From assembly GCF_963667045.1 (NCBI RefSeq), contig NZ_OY762934.1, forward strand, positions 1,853,501 to 1,917,500: 64,000 nucleotides of DNA, given 5' to 3'. Shown here one piece after another: positions 44,573-53,898 of this stretch (the first letter of the stretch is position 1; every line of letters starts with the position of its first letter). The translations under genes were made by a program, and so were the position numbers. Source of the stretch: an uncultured Cohaesibacter sp. (GTDB lineage: Bacteria > Pseudomonadota > Alphaproteobacteria > Rhizobiales > Cohaesibacteraceae). The notes beneath the pieces were generated by a model. That model did not search any database. It had not been told where the DNA came from and was given only the letters and a program-made list of their open reading frames with translations.

Positions 44573-44604
44573 GGCCTCGCCAGACTACCCGGCGGGGCCC
44601 TTTT
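44573..44604 (+). terminator. Terminator of hemN
   Basis: GGCCTCGCC / GGCGGGGCC (one G-U) with a nine-base loop, followed by TTTT at 44601-44604; 22 bases after the hemN stop. Confidence 0.85.
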
Positions 44605-44789
44605 CATTCCTCAAACCGGCTGGGACGCAATTTCCCGCCAATCGAGAAAAGCACCTACGACAATTGTCCTAGCGAGCGTATCGAACAGGCGAAATTCGGC
44701 CTTGACCTAACCTTTTGATTAGGTGCAAACACGCATTTACACGCTTTTGTTGTGTGGATATCTCTCGGAGTGTAGTTAGTTTCACCTAA

Positions 44790-45518
44790 CTAGAATTTTC
44801 CTGTCAAATGGCACAGACCACAGACATTCATCACGCGAATGCGGTCCTGTTTTTCCATCGTAATGACTTTGCGGCGCTTCATGTCAGACAGAACGCGGCT
44901 CACTGTTTCGATGGTCAGGCCGAGATAGTCGGCTATTTCCTGACGTGTCATGTAGAGCGTGACAACAGATTCGTCCTCATTGTCGGACTGAGGACCCGTG
45001 CAGGCGAAGCCACCACGGTCCGGAACGAAGCGCATCAGGAAGGATGCAACGCGCTCGTGGGCAGATTTGCGCCCGAGAAGCACAGCGTGATCATGCAGAT
45101 TCTGGACCTGAGAAATCAGGCATTTTTTCATGTGCTGCTGGATTTCGTCCGAGCTGTCTGCATCCTTGCGGGAGATCATGTGGACAAGCGTCTCTGTCAG
45201 GGTTTCTGCTGAAGTATCATAAACTTCACCTGCAGGGACGCCGAAAAGATCACCCGGTCCAAGGATCTCGACAACCTGTCTGCGACCATCTGGCAGCAGC
45301 TTGTAGAGCATCACGGAACCGTCTGCGACTTCGTAGATATTGTTGGCCGGGTCACCTTCGAAAAAGACGACGCCATGGGCGGGAAAGGTTTTGTGTCTGC
45401 TCTGTTCGCTTGACATGATGCCTTTAAATTCGGATTTGATGGGGAAGGAAGATCGACAATTGGCCCCGCCGCTCTTGAAATCGGCCCTGGGCATTTTGAC
45501 TATACGTTCTTCCGGCAT
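44790..45518 (-). CDS. fixK: Crp/Fnr family regulator, FixK type
   Basis: A 242-residue activator: cyclic-nucleotide-like beta-roll (about 50-150), dimer helix, and a C-terminal HTH with EIADYLGLTIETVSRVLSDM. The E-xx-SR pattern recognises TTGAT, the half-site in FNR boxes near hemA, ccoN and hemN. The N terminus lacks the cysteine cluster of FnrN/FNR (only one Cys), so oxygen is not sensed by it directly; FixLJ would do that. The start is uncertain: ATG 45518 has GGGAG upstream, while ATG 45416 has AAAGG six bases upstream and would give 208 residues. Confidence 0.85.
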   Translation of the reverse strand: MPEERIVKMPRADFKSGGANCRSSFPIKSEFKGIMSSEQSRHKTFPAHGVVFFEGDPANNIYEVADGSVMLYKLLPDGRRQVVEILGPGDLFGVPAGEVYDTSAETLTETLVHMISRKDADSSDEIQQHMKKCLISQVQNLHDHAVLLGRKSAHERVASFLMRFVPDRGGFACTGPQSDNEDESVVTLYMTRQEIADYLGLTIETVSRVLSDMKRRKVITMEKQDRIRVMNVCGLCHLTGKF

Positions 45519-45643
45519 CACTCGTTTTCTCCCGATTCAGGCCGCAGCGGCCACAGAACCAATATAATTATTTTCAGAAGACTGTCAGCAGCTATACGAC
45601 AACTTGACCTTCGTAGCAATCTGTCCAACTGAAAATACTTATT

Positions 45644-45663
45644 GCACGTAATTCTACCTACTC
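45644..45663 (-). promoter_or_regulatory. Possible FixJ binding site in the fixK promoter
   Basis: Read on the minus strand the string AGTAGGTAGAATTACGTGC resembles the GTAAGTAGTTTCCC-type FixJ site of the rhizobial fixK promoter (GTAGGTAG against GTA-A/C-GTAG). It lies about 125-145 bases before the fixK start. The match is partial. Confidence 0.4.
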
Positions 45664-45834
45664 CAGCAAGTTTTGCAATCAAAACATAGTGACAGGCCCC
45701 GCGAGAGATCGGGTCTGGACATGAATACGCGAGGAGCATGCGCCATGGAGAACCAGAACAGGCGCTCTGAAAAAGATCTGGAAGATTTGGGTCTGGTAAT
45801 AGAAGGAAAGTCAGTGCCAGCAAAAGGGCGGGGA

Positions 45835-45864
45835 AAATAAAAGGACCGGGATTGCTCCCGGTCC
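45835..45864 (-). terminator. Terminator of fixLJ
   Basis: On the minus strand GGACCGGGA-GCAA-TCCCGGTCC, a perfect nine-pair stem with a tetraloop, followed by TTTTATTTT. It is 126 bases after the fixJ stop and insulates fixK from fixLJ. Confidence 0.92.
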
Positions 45865-45989
45865 CATTGGCCATTGCCCCTCAACTGACTGCACATCCAG
45901 TGTGCCATCAGCCGAGAGTGTCCTCCTTGTTGGCCCCTGTCCACCGTCCGGCTCTCTCAATAGATGCTCGATGATGGCAGGTTGGCCGA

Positions 45990-46607
45990 TCAATGGCCGG
46001 TCAGTACAATACGAACAAGATCTGCCGTATTGCGCGCTTTCAGTTTTTCCATGATACGCGCCCGATGAACCTCGATCGTGCGCGGAGAAATGGCGAGATG
46101 CTGGCCAGCTTCCTTGTTGGATGCCCCTTGGGTAATCTGCAACAAGACATCCCGTTCTCGCGGGGTCAAGGTTTCGGCACGCGGGAAGCTCCAGTTGGTT
46201 AGCGTTGACTGACCCGGATCCGGAGCTTTGTTGGCAGTTGACAGAATCTTCTCGATACGGTCGACCACCTGAGTGCCATCAAACGGCTTCTCGATGAAGT
46301 CATGGGCACCCTGCTTGATCGCAGCCACGGCCATCTGGATATCGCCCTGACCGGAAATAATCATGACAGGAGCCGAGATGTGACGCGCAGCCAGCTCCTC
46401 AAGCACCTCCATACCGGACCGCCCGGGCATATGCACGTCAAGCAGGATGATGGAAGGAACCGATTCTTTCAGGTTGGCCAGAAAGTCTTCACCGTTGGAG
46501 AAAGTCTCAACGTGATATCCTTCCAGCTCGAACAGAACCGACAAAGCGTCCCTCACAGCAGGATCATCATCAACAATATGGATAGAAGGATGTAAGTCAG
46601 TGGTCAT
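45990..46607 (-). CDS. fixJ: Oxygen-response regulator FixJ
   Basis: A 205-residue response regulator: receiver (about 7-122) with acidic DDD cluster, phosphorylation site D57 in LLDVHMPG and Lys in EKPFDG; LuxR-type HTH (about 140-200) with LTPRERDVLLQI and SNKEAGQHLAISPRTIEVH. FixJ activated by FixL phosphate turns on fixK. GAGG lies 11 bases before the ATG. 50 bases separate it from fixL, so the two form one operon. Confidence 0.92.
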   Translation of the reverse strand: MTTDLHPSIHIVDDDPAVRDALSVLFELEGYHVETFSNGEDFLANLKESVPSIILLDVHMPGRSGMEVLEELAARHISAPVMIISGQGDIQMAVAAIKQGAHDFIEKPFDGTQVVDRIEKILSTANKAPDPGQSTLTNWSFPRAETLTPRERDVLLQITQGASNKEAGQHLAISPRTIEVHRARIMEKLKARNTADLVRIVLTGH

Positions 46608-46657
46608 GTTGTCTTCGCCTCTTGGCTTTAATCAGGCTCTTAAGGGGCCAGTGAAAT

Positions 46658-47941
46658 CTATTGGGGGCTGCCCGGTTGTTTTTCTGTTCCTTCTGAAGCA
46701 GAAAATCTGACAGAAGGCTGGGAGGCTACGGGTAGTGTCAGGACAAAGCAGGCTCCCTGCTGCTTGTCATCAAAGGGGGCCAGCTCAAGGCTGCCACCAT
46801 GGCTCTGTGCGATGGAGCGGGCGATGGCAAGGCCGAGTCCCATGCCGTTGCGCCGTTCCGAATTGAAGGCCTTGAACAGGTTGCCCCGATGGCTCTCGGG
46901 CACACCCGGACCGCTGTCCCTGAAGCGAACGACCAGCCGGTCGCGGCCGTCTCCCTCCGCTGAGGGTGCCACATCAAGGGTGATGGTGATGGCCTTTGTC
47001 TCAACCTTCTGCATGGCCTGAAAGGCATTGCGCAGCAGGTTGAGGAAAATCTGCTCGATCTGGACCGGATCACCCCAAGCCATGGGAACATGATCTGGAG
47101 CGATGAGATCGACCTGCACATCCGTCGCCGAAAAGCCGACGAGTGCCAGTTCGTGCGATTTGCGGATGATCTCCACGATATCGACGAGGCTGCGGTCAGG
47201 TTCCTTTTTCTCGATGATCGAACGAATGCGCTGAAGCAGCGTGGACGAGCGCTGCGCCTCTCGCACGGCACGGCCGCACAGGTCCGTCAGCTTTTCAATT
47301 TCCTGTTTGCTGCAGGGCCTCATCTCGTCATAGGTCTGCAGCTTGCGCTCGATGGCCTGCAAATAAAGGATGATCGCAGTCAGCGGCTGGTTGAGTTCGT
47401 GGGCAACGGTGGCCCCCATCTCGTCCATCGCATTGATTCGGGTCATCTGATTGAGTTCGGTCTGCAAGTTGCGCAGGCGTTCCTCGGTCTGCTTGCGGCC
47501 GCGCAGGTCGCGCATCACCCCGATGAACTGTTTGCCATCTTCTGTCTGCGCGACGCCGACCGACAGGTCAAAAGGGAAAGTCGATCCGTCCTTGTGACGA
47601 CCGACAACCTCGCGCCCGATGCCGATGATGGAATGTTCACCGGTGCGCAGATAGCGGTCCACCCATCCGGCATGATGGGTGGAATATTGAGAGGGCATCA
47701 GGATATCAACGGATTTGCCGATTACTTCTTCTGCGCTATATCCAAACATGGCTTCAGACGCCTTGTTGAACAGAAGAATACGGGACTGATCGTCCATCAG
47801 ACAGACAGAATCAGCGGCCACATCCAAAAGGGACGTGAGACGCGAATCAAGTTCACCAAGTGGTCGAAATGGACGCTCCTGCCGTTCATAGGCTTGCGTG
47901 TGCGTCCTCTTGGGGCCATTTATGGTCACAGATTCGTTCAT
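46658..47941 (-). CDS. fixL: Oxygen-sensing haem-PAS histidine kinase FixL
   Basis: A 427-residue soluble kinase. The PAS domain (about 32-150) has the FixL haem pocket: proximal H90 in the Y-x3-H-H-AGWVDRYL block and the conserved Arg R110 in IIGIGREVVG, as in Bradyrhizobium and Sinorhizobium FixL. HisKA has H181 in VAHELNQPLTAI, and the HATPase ends with GMGLGLAIARSI. No transmembrane helices, like Bradyrhizobium FixL. Oxygen bound to the haem switches the kinase off. ATG 47941 is preferred over GTG 47962. Downstream of an aminotransferase gene. Confidence 0.92.
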   Translation of the reverse strand: MNESVTINGPKRTHTQAYERQERPFRPLGELDSRLTSLLDVAADSVCLMDDQSRILLFNKASEAMFGYSAEEVIGKSVDILMPSQYSTHHAGWVDRYLRTGEHSIIGIGREVVGRHKDGSTFPFDLSVGVAQTEDGKQFIGVMRDLRGRKQTEERLRNLQTELNQMTRINAMDEMGATVAHELNQPLTAIILYLQAIERKLQTYDEMRPCSKQEIEKLTDLCGRAVREAQRSSTLLQRIRSIIEKKEPDRSLVDIVEIIRKSHELALVGFSATDVQVDLIAPDHVPMAWGDPVQIEQIFLNLLRNAFQAMQKVETKAITITLDVAPSAEGDGRDRLVVRFRDSGPGVPESHRGNLFKAFNSERRNGMGLGLAIARSIAQSHGGSLELAPFDDKQQGACFVLTLPVASQPSVRFSASEGTEKQPGSPQ

Positions 47942-48023
47942 TCTTTCTGCTTCTGCGGACACGTACCGGTGCTGGCGGCGCGTTACCGTTAATTCTAGGT
48001 GTTATTACCAAGTCTAGCACAGT

Positions 48024-49235
48024 TTACCGGGCCATCCATTGGGTCAATCGGGAAATCGCCTGATCCAATCTGTCCGGATTTGTCGCAAAACATAGTCGCA
48101 TAAATGCGGACCCGCTTTGACCAAACGCAAACCCTGGCGCCAAACCAACATTTGCTTCATCAACCAGCCGGCGCGCGAGCCGTAACGCGTCAGGCTCCCC
48201 CTCCAGCCCAAAAAAGTAGTAGAAGCTCCCCATGGGTGGCGCGTGACGGATGGCATTCTGGCCTTCAAAAGCGTTCAAAAGCTTCTCGCGACCAACACGG
48301 GCCCGCTCTATTTGCTCAGCAATAAACAATTCACCTTCATTGAGAGCGACTGTTGCCGCCCGTTGCATGAAGGGGGCGACACCGGAAGTGGAACATTGAA
48401 TCAGGTTGCCAATCACCGGCTCAAGCGCGATCGGAGCGCCGATCCAGCCGACTCGCCAGCCGGTCATCGCCCAGTTCTTCGACATGCTGTTGACAAACAG
48501 AATTTTGTCATCGTCATCGGCGATTTCATAGAAGGACGGCGCGTTTTCCCGATCCTTGCCATAATAGAAGCGCGTGTAGATCTCGTCGGCGATAATCCAG
48601 ATGTTGCGCTTGCGGGCAAAGTCGAGAATGGCTTTCAGCTCATCAAGGGTCGCCACCCAGCCGGTGGGGTTGTTGGGCGAGTTGATGAACAGGGCCCGGG
48701 TCTTGTCCGTGCAGGCATCGAACAGCTCGTCAATATCGAGCTTCCAGCCCTCCGGGTGGAAATGCAGGGCCAGATCGACCGGCTTGCCGCCAGCCACAAC
48801 CACGGCGGAACGAATGTTCATCCAGGCAGGAGACGGCACGATGACTTCCTCGCCAGAGCTGATCACCATGCGGACGGCCATCTGGATGGCCTGCATGCCT
48901 GACCCGGCAATCGAAAAGCGGTAAGGGTCGAACGGGCGGCCATAAAGGCGCTCATGATAGGCCGCAATGGCAGAACGCAGCTCCGGAATACCATTCTGAT
49001 AGGTGTAGAAGGTCTCGCCCGCTTCCAGGGCATCTTCTGCTGCCTTGCAGATGAAGTCCGGTGTGGGAATGGCCCCCTCGCCGATCCAGAGGGGAATGAC
49101 ATCGCCCTTGCCCTGGGCATAGGTCTTGATGCCGACGATGCCACTGGACGGCGCATTTTGCGCTTCCGGACTCAGGTGGCTCAACAGATCGTTCATTGGG
49201 GTAGCAGACGGCGCAACTTGATTTTCTTGATTCAT
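48024..49235 (-). CDS. Class I/II pyridoxal-phosphate aminotransferase
   Basis: A 403-residue fold-type I aminotransferase of the AspC-like I-gamma group. PLP site marks: YTYQNGIPELRSAIA, NSPNNPTGW, ADEIYTRFYY, the Schiff-base lysine in NSMSKNWAMTGWRVGWI, and the C-terminal Arg in FMRLCFA for the carboxylate. Substrate not predictable from sequence. It precedes fixL by 82 bases on the same strand, perhaps by chance. The first 25 residues are Ser/Pro-rich and unlike the family. Confidence 0.87.
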   Translation of the reverse strand: MNQENQVAPSATPMNDLLSHLSPEAQNAPSSGIVGIKTYAQGKGDVIPLWIGEGAIPTPDFICKAAEDALEAGETFYTYQNGIPELRSAIAAYHERLYGRPFDPYRFSIAGSGMQAIQMAVRMVISSGEEVIVPSPAWMNIRSAVVVAGGKPVDLALHFHPEGWKLDIDELFDACTDKTRALFINSPNNPTGWVATLDELKAILDFARKRNIWIIADEIYTRFYYGKDRENAPSFYEIADDDDKILFVNSMSKNWAMTGWRVGWIGAPIALEPVIGNLIQCSTSGVAPFMQRAATVALNEGELFIAEQIERARVGREKLLNAFEGQNAIRHAPPMGSFYYFFGLEGEPDALRLARRLVDEANVGLAPGFAFGQSGSAFMRLCFATNPDRLDQAISRLTQWMAR

Positions 49236-49696
49236 GACAAGCTCTGAAAAGTACAGGATTATTATTAGAATTATTCGATCATTTCAGCCAAGGGACAAAG
49301 CGGCGACCGCTTCAGGATTGGCCGGAGGGACCCTATCTTTGCGATCTTTGTGTAGAGAGCGCAACAATGCGGCCCGGAGTTTGTGTTCCACCGGGCGGAT
49401 CGATTGACCGGTTTTCCACCAAAATGACAGCAGCATGGTGATGAACCTGTGAAGCTGGCCCAGCTTTCCGGCTCTGGCGAACGAGACCCCATCGGAATAT
49501 GGACAGGATCAAGACAATTGGCGGCGACAACCCAATGGCTTTTGTGCGAAACGGGCCAGCCTTTCCCCGCCTGTTTGCCCTTGCGCTCAAATGTGCTCAA
49601 AAACTGGTCTAAATTTCCGCGCGAACAAAGCTCTTTCTAGCCGTGGCGATTTTTCTTGTGCTATATCTTTGATAACTCGAACAAGGATCAGGCTTC
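49236..49696. other. Divergent region between the aminotransferase gene and crbS
   Basis: About 460 bases with promoters for the two divergent genes. No supported ORF, repeat or RNA gene was recognised. Confidence 0.5.
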
Positions 49697-52600
49697 ATGC
49701 TTCAGGGCTGGATGGTTGTTCTTACAACCCTTCTTTATATCGGGCTTCTGTTTGCCATCGCGTCTTATGGAGACCATCGGGCACGGAACAAGTCTGCAGA
49801 CCAACGCCACCCAAGCCTGTATGCGCTGTCGCTTGCGGTCTATTGTACCAGCTGGACCTTCTTCGGATCCGTGGGCATGGCCAAGGCAAGCGGGCTTGAC
49901 TTCCTGACCATCTATATCGGCCCGGTCATTGTCTTCACGCTCGGCTATCCGCTTGTCTGGCGCATCATTCGCCTGTCAAAGACCGAGCGGATCACCTCGA
50001 TTGCCGATTTTCTGGGCGCCCGCTATGGCAAGAACCAGCAGGTAGCCGCCGTTGCCACCATCATTGCCGTGGTTGGCACGATGCCCTACATCGCCCTTCA
50101 GCTGAAGGCGGTTGCAACCTCTGTTGCCACGCTGATCCAGCATATGAACATCGCCTTTCCGAGCGGCTCGGTGCCGGTTCTGGCCGATATCGCCTTCTTC
50201 GTGGCGCTGGCCATGGCCGTTTTTGCCATCCTGTTCGGCACGCGCCATGCGGACGCCACCGAGCATCAGGGCGGGCTTATTCTGGCGGTCGCGGCCGAGA
50301 GTGTCGTCAAGCTCGTGGCCTTTCTGACCGTCGGGCTGTTCGTGACCTATTCGATCTTTGACGGCCCTTATGATCTGTTCTCCAAGGCGGCCGAGGCTGG
50401 CATCTCCATCCACGGAGTGGAACAGGGCCCTGACGCCATCCACTGGATCGTCCTGTCAATCCTGTCAGCCAGCGCAGCATTGCTGCTGCCTCGCCAGTTC
50501 CACGTGGCCGTGGTGGAAAACACCTCGAAGAAATCGCTCATCCGCGCAACATGGATGTTTCCGCTCTATCTCGTCGGCATCAACCTGTTCGTCATTCCGA
50601 TTACGCTGGCCGGGCAACTGGTCCTCGGTCCCGGCGTTGATGCGGACAGCTATGTTCTGAGCCTGCCGATGGCGGTCAATGCGGACGTCATCACGCTCAT
50701 CGCCTTTCTTGGCGGGCTTTCCGCCGCGACAGCGATGGTCATCATTTCCTCGGTCGCGCTGGCGATCATGATCTCCAATGATCTGGTGATCCCGCTCATC
50801 CTGCGCCGCCATGCCGACGATGCCATTGACGCCCCTGATATGGGGAGGCTTCTGCTCAATGTGCGGCGGGTGGCTATCCTTGTGTTGTTCACCCTCGCCT
50901 ATGCCTTCTATCGCTTGGCGGTGAACAACAGCTCGCTGGCCCAGATCGGGCTGATCGCCTTTGCTGCCATGGCGCAGTTCCTGCCTGCGCTGATCGGCGG
51001 CCTGGTCTGGAAACGGGCCAACGCCCGCGGGGCCATTGCCGGGCTTGTCGCAGGCTTCGTTGTCTGGGCCTATACGCTGCTATTGCCGATGTTCGCCCAA
51101 TCGGGGCTATTCCCCTCAGGCTTTCTGACCGAAGGGCCGTTCGGCATTTCCTTCCTTGAACCGCAGGCACTGTTCGGAACGGATCTACCGCCACTGCTGC
51201 ACGGGGTGTTCTGGAGCATCCTGTTCAACTTCATCGCCTATACGGCGGGGTCCGTTTCGCGGCGGCCTGAGCTGATCGAACGGTTGCAGGCCAATCTGTT
51301 CGTGCCCGATGAACTGCGCCCCTCCCCGACCCTGCGCCTGTGGCGCTCGATGCTGTCGGTTGGCGATCTGGAAGACATGGTGGCCCGTTATCTCGGAGCC
51401 GAGCGCACCCAGCGCAGCTTCCGCTCCCATGCGCTGCAGCGAGACATCGTCTATGACCGCAACATGGAGGTCGACCCGCAGTTCATGCGCTTTGCCGAGC
51501 AGCTACTGGCCAGTGCCATTGGCGCCGCCTCGTCGCGACTGTTGATGAGCCTGTTGCTGAAGCGCCGGGAAAGCTCGCCCAAGGGCACCATGAAGCTGCT
51601 CGACGATGCTTCGGAAGCCTTGCATTACAACCGCGACCTGTTGCAGACGGCGCTCAACCATGTCCGGCAGGGCATAGCCGTGTTCGACGCCGATCTGCGC
51701 CTGACGCTGTGGAACCGGCCTTTCCGCGATCTGTTGCATATTCCTGCCGATTTCGGCCAGGTGGGGACGCCACTTTCCTCGGTACTGCGCCACATCGCTG
51801 CCCGTGGCGATCTCGGAGAAGGGTCTGTTGAGGAACTGGTCAGCCATCGTCTCGACCTCATCGTCGTCCAGCAGGCCCCCTATCAGGAGAGCATGGCCGG
51901 GTCTGGTCTGACCCTTGATATTCGCGCCAATTCCATGCCCGATGGCGGCATCGTGATCACCTTCACCGACGTCTCCGAGCGGGTGCGGGCCGAGCGGGCT
52001 CTGGAAGCGGCCAACGAGTCACTGGAGCGGCGGGTCAAGGATCGGACCCGCGAGCTGATGCATCTGAACGACGCCCTGCGCGGCGCCAAGCAGGCCGCCG
52101 AGGAAGCCAGCGTCTCCAAGACCCGCTTCCTTGCCGCTGCCGGGCACGACATCATGCAGCCAATGAACGCGGCACGGCTCTATACGACGGCTCTGGTCAA
52201 CCGCCTCGAAGCGCTGACCAAGGCTGATGAAGCCAATTCCGGGCTGGCCGAAAGCGCCGTTATGGCGACCAACATCGACAGTTCTCTGGAAGCGGTGGAA
52301 GACATTCTGGCCGCGCTGCTTGATATCGCCCGCCTTGATTCAGGCGCCATGAAGCCTCAGCTCTCGGCCTTCCCGATCGACGAAATGCTCGACCGGATGC
52401 GGATCGATTTCGAACCACAAGCCAAGGAAAAGGGCCTGACACTGAAGATCGTCTCCTGCGGCCTGCATGTGCGCTCGGACAAGCATCTGCTGCGGCGCCT
52501 GTTGCAGAATCTCATTTCCAACGCCATCAAATACACCCCTGAAGGGGAGGTTCTTGTCGGCTGCCGCCGGTTCGAGGGGGCCATCGAGGTACAGGTACAT

Positions 52601-53254
52601 GACACCGGCGTCGGTATCCCGCTGGAGCGGCAGGAGGAGATCTTCCTCGAGTTCCAAAGGCTCGATGAAGGCGCACGCATTGCCAGCGGATTGGGGCTTG
52701 GCCTGTCCATCGTTGATCGCATTTCCAAGGTGCTCGACCACCCGATCCGGCTGATGTCGACGCCGGGCAAGGGCTCAGCCTTTGCCATCAAGCTGCCCGC
52801 TTTCCGCCTGTTGCACAGCGCCAGCCGCGCCGAAGCGCCTCGCTCCATGGCCAATCAGCCACTCAGCGACCTGTGCGTTCTGTGCGTCGACAACGAGCCG
52901 GTCATTCAGGATGGCATGAAGGTGATGCTCGAGGGCTGGGGCTGCAACGTCAAGATCGCTTCGTCGCTGGAAGAGGCCGAAAAGGTGCTCGAAGAATGCG
53001 GCAAGGCGCCTGATGGCATTCTCATCGATTATCATCTGGACACCATGCTTGGCACCGAGGCTTGCGAGAAGCTGCGCATGCGCTTTGGACAGGAGATCGC
53101 CGCCAGTCTGATTACCGCAGACCGCACCACGGAAGTGCGCGACGAAGCCAGATCCAAGGACATGGCCATTCTCAACAAGCCGGTGAAACCGGCCCAGTTG
53201 CGTGCCCTGCTCAACACCTGGAACATGACCGCCATCCGCCGACGGGCGAAATAG
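49697..53254 (+). CDS. crbS: Hybrid sensor kinase with sodium:solute symporter domain (CrbS type)
   Basis: A 1185-residue membrane kinase. Residues 1 to about 500 are an SLC5/SSF-like symporter region with about 13 helices (from WMVVLTTLLYIGLLF); then a linker, a PAS domain (about 640-770), HisKA with H817 in AAGHDIMQPMNAARL, a HATPase (about 920-1035, VGIPLERQEE and GLGLGLSIV), and a C-terminal receiver with Asp in DGILIDYHLD. CrbS senses or transports a carboxylate such as acetate and with CrbR controls acetyl-CoA synthetase genes in Vibrio and Pseudomonas. AAGGA precedes the ATG. CrbR is 640 bases downstream on the other strand. Confidence 0.9.
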   Translation: MLQGWMVVLTTLLYIGLLFAIASYGDHRARNKSADQRHPSLYALSLAVYCTSWTFFGSVGMAKASGLDFLTIYIGPVIVFTLGYPLVWRIIRLSKTERITSIADFLGARYGKNQQVAAVATIIAVVGTMPYIALQLKAVATSVATLIQHMNIAFPSGSVPVLADIAFFVALAMAVFAILFGTRHADATEHQGGLILAVAAESVVKLVAFLTVGLFVTYSIFDGPYDLFSKAAEAGISIHGVEQGPDAIHWIVLSILSASAALLLPRQFHVAVVENTSKKSLIRATWMFPLYLVGINLFVIPITLAGQLVLGPGVDADSYVLSLPMAVNADVITLIAFLGGLSAATAMVIISSVALAIMISNDLVIPLILRRHADDAIDAPDMGRLLLNVRRVAILVLFTLAYAFYRLAVNNSSLAQIGLIAFAAMAQFLPALIGGLVWKRANARGAIAGLVAGFVVWAYTLLLPMFAQSGLFPSGFLTEGPFGISFLEPQALFGTDLPPLLHGVFWSILFNFIAYTAGSVSRRPELIERLQANLFVPDELRPSPTLRLWRSMLSVGDLEDMVARYLGAERTQRSFRSHALQRDIVYDRNMEVDPQFMRFAEQLLASAIGAASSRLLMSLLLKRRESSPKGTMKLLDDASEALHYNRDLLQTALNHVRQGIAVFDADLRLTLWNRPFRDLLHIPADFGQVGTPLSSVLRHIAARGDLGEGSVEELVSHRLDLIVVQQAPYQESMAGSGLTLDIRANSMPDGGIVITFTDVSERVRAERALEAANESLERRVKDRTRELMHLNDALRGAKQAAEEASVSKTRFLAAAGHDIMQPMNAARLYTTALVNRLEALTKADEANSGLAESAVMATNIDSSLEAVEDILAALLDIARLDSGAMKPQLSAFPIDEMLDRMRIDFEPQAKEKGLTLKIVSCGLHVRSDKHLLRRLLQNLISNAIKYTPEGEVLVGCRRFEGAIEVQVHDTGVGIPLERQEEIFLEFQRLDEGARIASGLGLGLSIVDRISKVLDHPIRLMSTPGKGSAFAIKLPAFRLLHSASRAEAPRSMANQPLSDLCVLCVDNEPVIQDGMKVMLEGWGCNVKIASSLEEAEKVLEECGKAPDGILIDYHLDTMLGTEACEKLRMRFGQEIAASLITADRTTEVRDEARSKDMAILNKPVKPAQLRALLNTWNMTAIRRRAK

Positions 53255-53296
53255 CGATGGTCTGATCATAGAGCTCGGACTGAAAAGGAAGAACCA

Positions 53297-53689
53297 TTGT
53301 TTCCGGCAGCATTAATGTGGCTCTGGATGACCGGTTGGCCTTCGGTTGCGTGGCTTGGGTGTCTGATTCTGGCTTTCTATTGCCAAAACCTTCCATTGGC
53401 CAAGTGGCTACTCGCCGCTCAAGTGCCTCTGTTGTTGCTCGCCATACCGGGAACCGTTTGGATTCCTCATTACATGACGTCCGCCCACTGCACGGGGAGT
53501 ATGCTCAAAGGCGTGGTTTGCCCGGAGCAGACCATCTGGACACACTTGATCTCCTATCACGGCTTTGTCTGGTTCCATTGCTGGATCTATACGGTATTTG
53601 CGCTGCCGTTGCTGTTGGTGGCTGCCGGACTTGGCGAATATGCCCTGCGTAGAAAAGCCGCCCGGCGGGCACGCCGAATATTTCAGTAA
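53297..53689 (+). CDS. Small membrane protein next to crbS, TTG start
   Basis: A 130-residue protein with three hydrophobic helices (about 6-27, 35-58, 97-115) and a basic C-terminal tail. The start is TTG at 53297, supported by AAGGAAG at good spacing; the next ATG (53315) has no ribosome site. It is 42 bases after crbS and may be read with it. Two Cys and two His-rich loops lie on the presumed outer side. No known family recognised; a role with the sensor's transport part is possible but unproven. Confidence 0.6.
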   Translation: MFPAALMWLWMTGWPSVAWLGCLILAFYCQNLPLAKWLLAAQVPLLLLAIPGTVWIPHYMTSAHCTGSMLKGVVCPEQTIWTHLISYHGFVWFHCWIYTVFALPLLLVAAGLGEYALRRKAARRARRIFQ

Positions 53690-53783
53690 CGGGCACCCTT
53701 GCTCTCATTCCACACCCGCTTGATAATCCATCTGGAAACTCTCCCTGCTGGCTGGTTGAGACACCCGCCGCAAGCCCGAAAGC

Positions 53784-53812
53784 AAAAAGCCCACGTTTGC
53801 CGGAACGCGGGC
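53784..53812 (-). terminator. Terminator of crbR
   Basis: On the minus strand GCCCGCGTT-CCGGCA-AACGTGGGC (nine pairs, one G-U), followed by TTTTT. It is 87 bases after the crbR stop and also separates it from the convergent small membrane protein gene. Confidence 0.85.
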
Positions 53813-53898
53813 CTCAAGACATTTCATAAGTCATCTCACCAAACGGACCTTGCCGAAACCGGCAGGTCTTCTTCCCGAAGACACGCGCCCGGTTAGGC

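Larger units (their letters stand above)
45519..45989. other. Region between fixK and fixJ
   Basis: About 470 bases holding the fixK promoter, a FixJ-like site at 45644-45663 and the fixLJ terminator at 45835-45864. Open frames here have no plausible coding properties. Confidence 0.6.

Noticed and set aside
44704-44790. CRISPR-like repeats
   Set aside because: Units are 6-7 bases and form hairpins; there are no regular spacers.
45518-45874. 118-codon open frame upstream of fixK
   Set aside because: It runs through the fixLJ terminator and the fixK promoter; Cys/Pro/Leu-rich and without similarity to known proteins.
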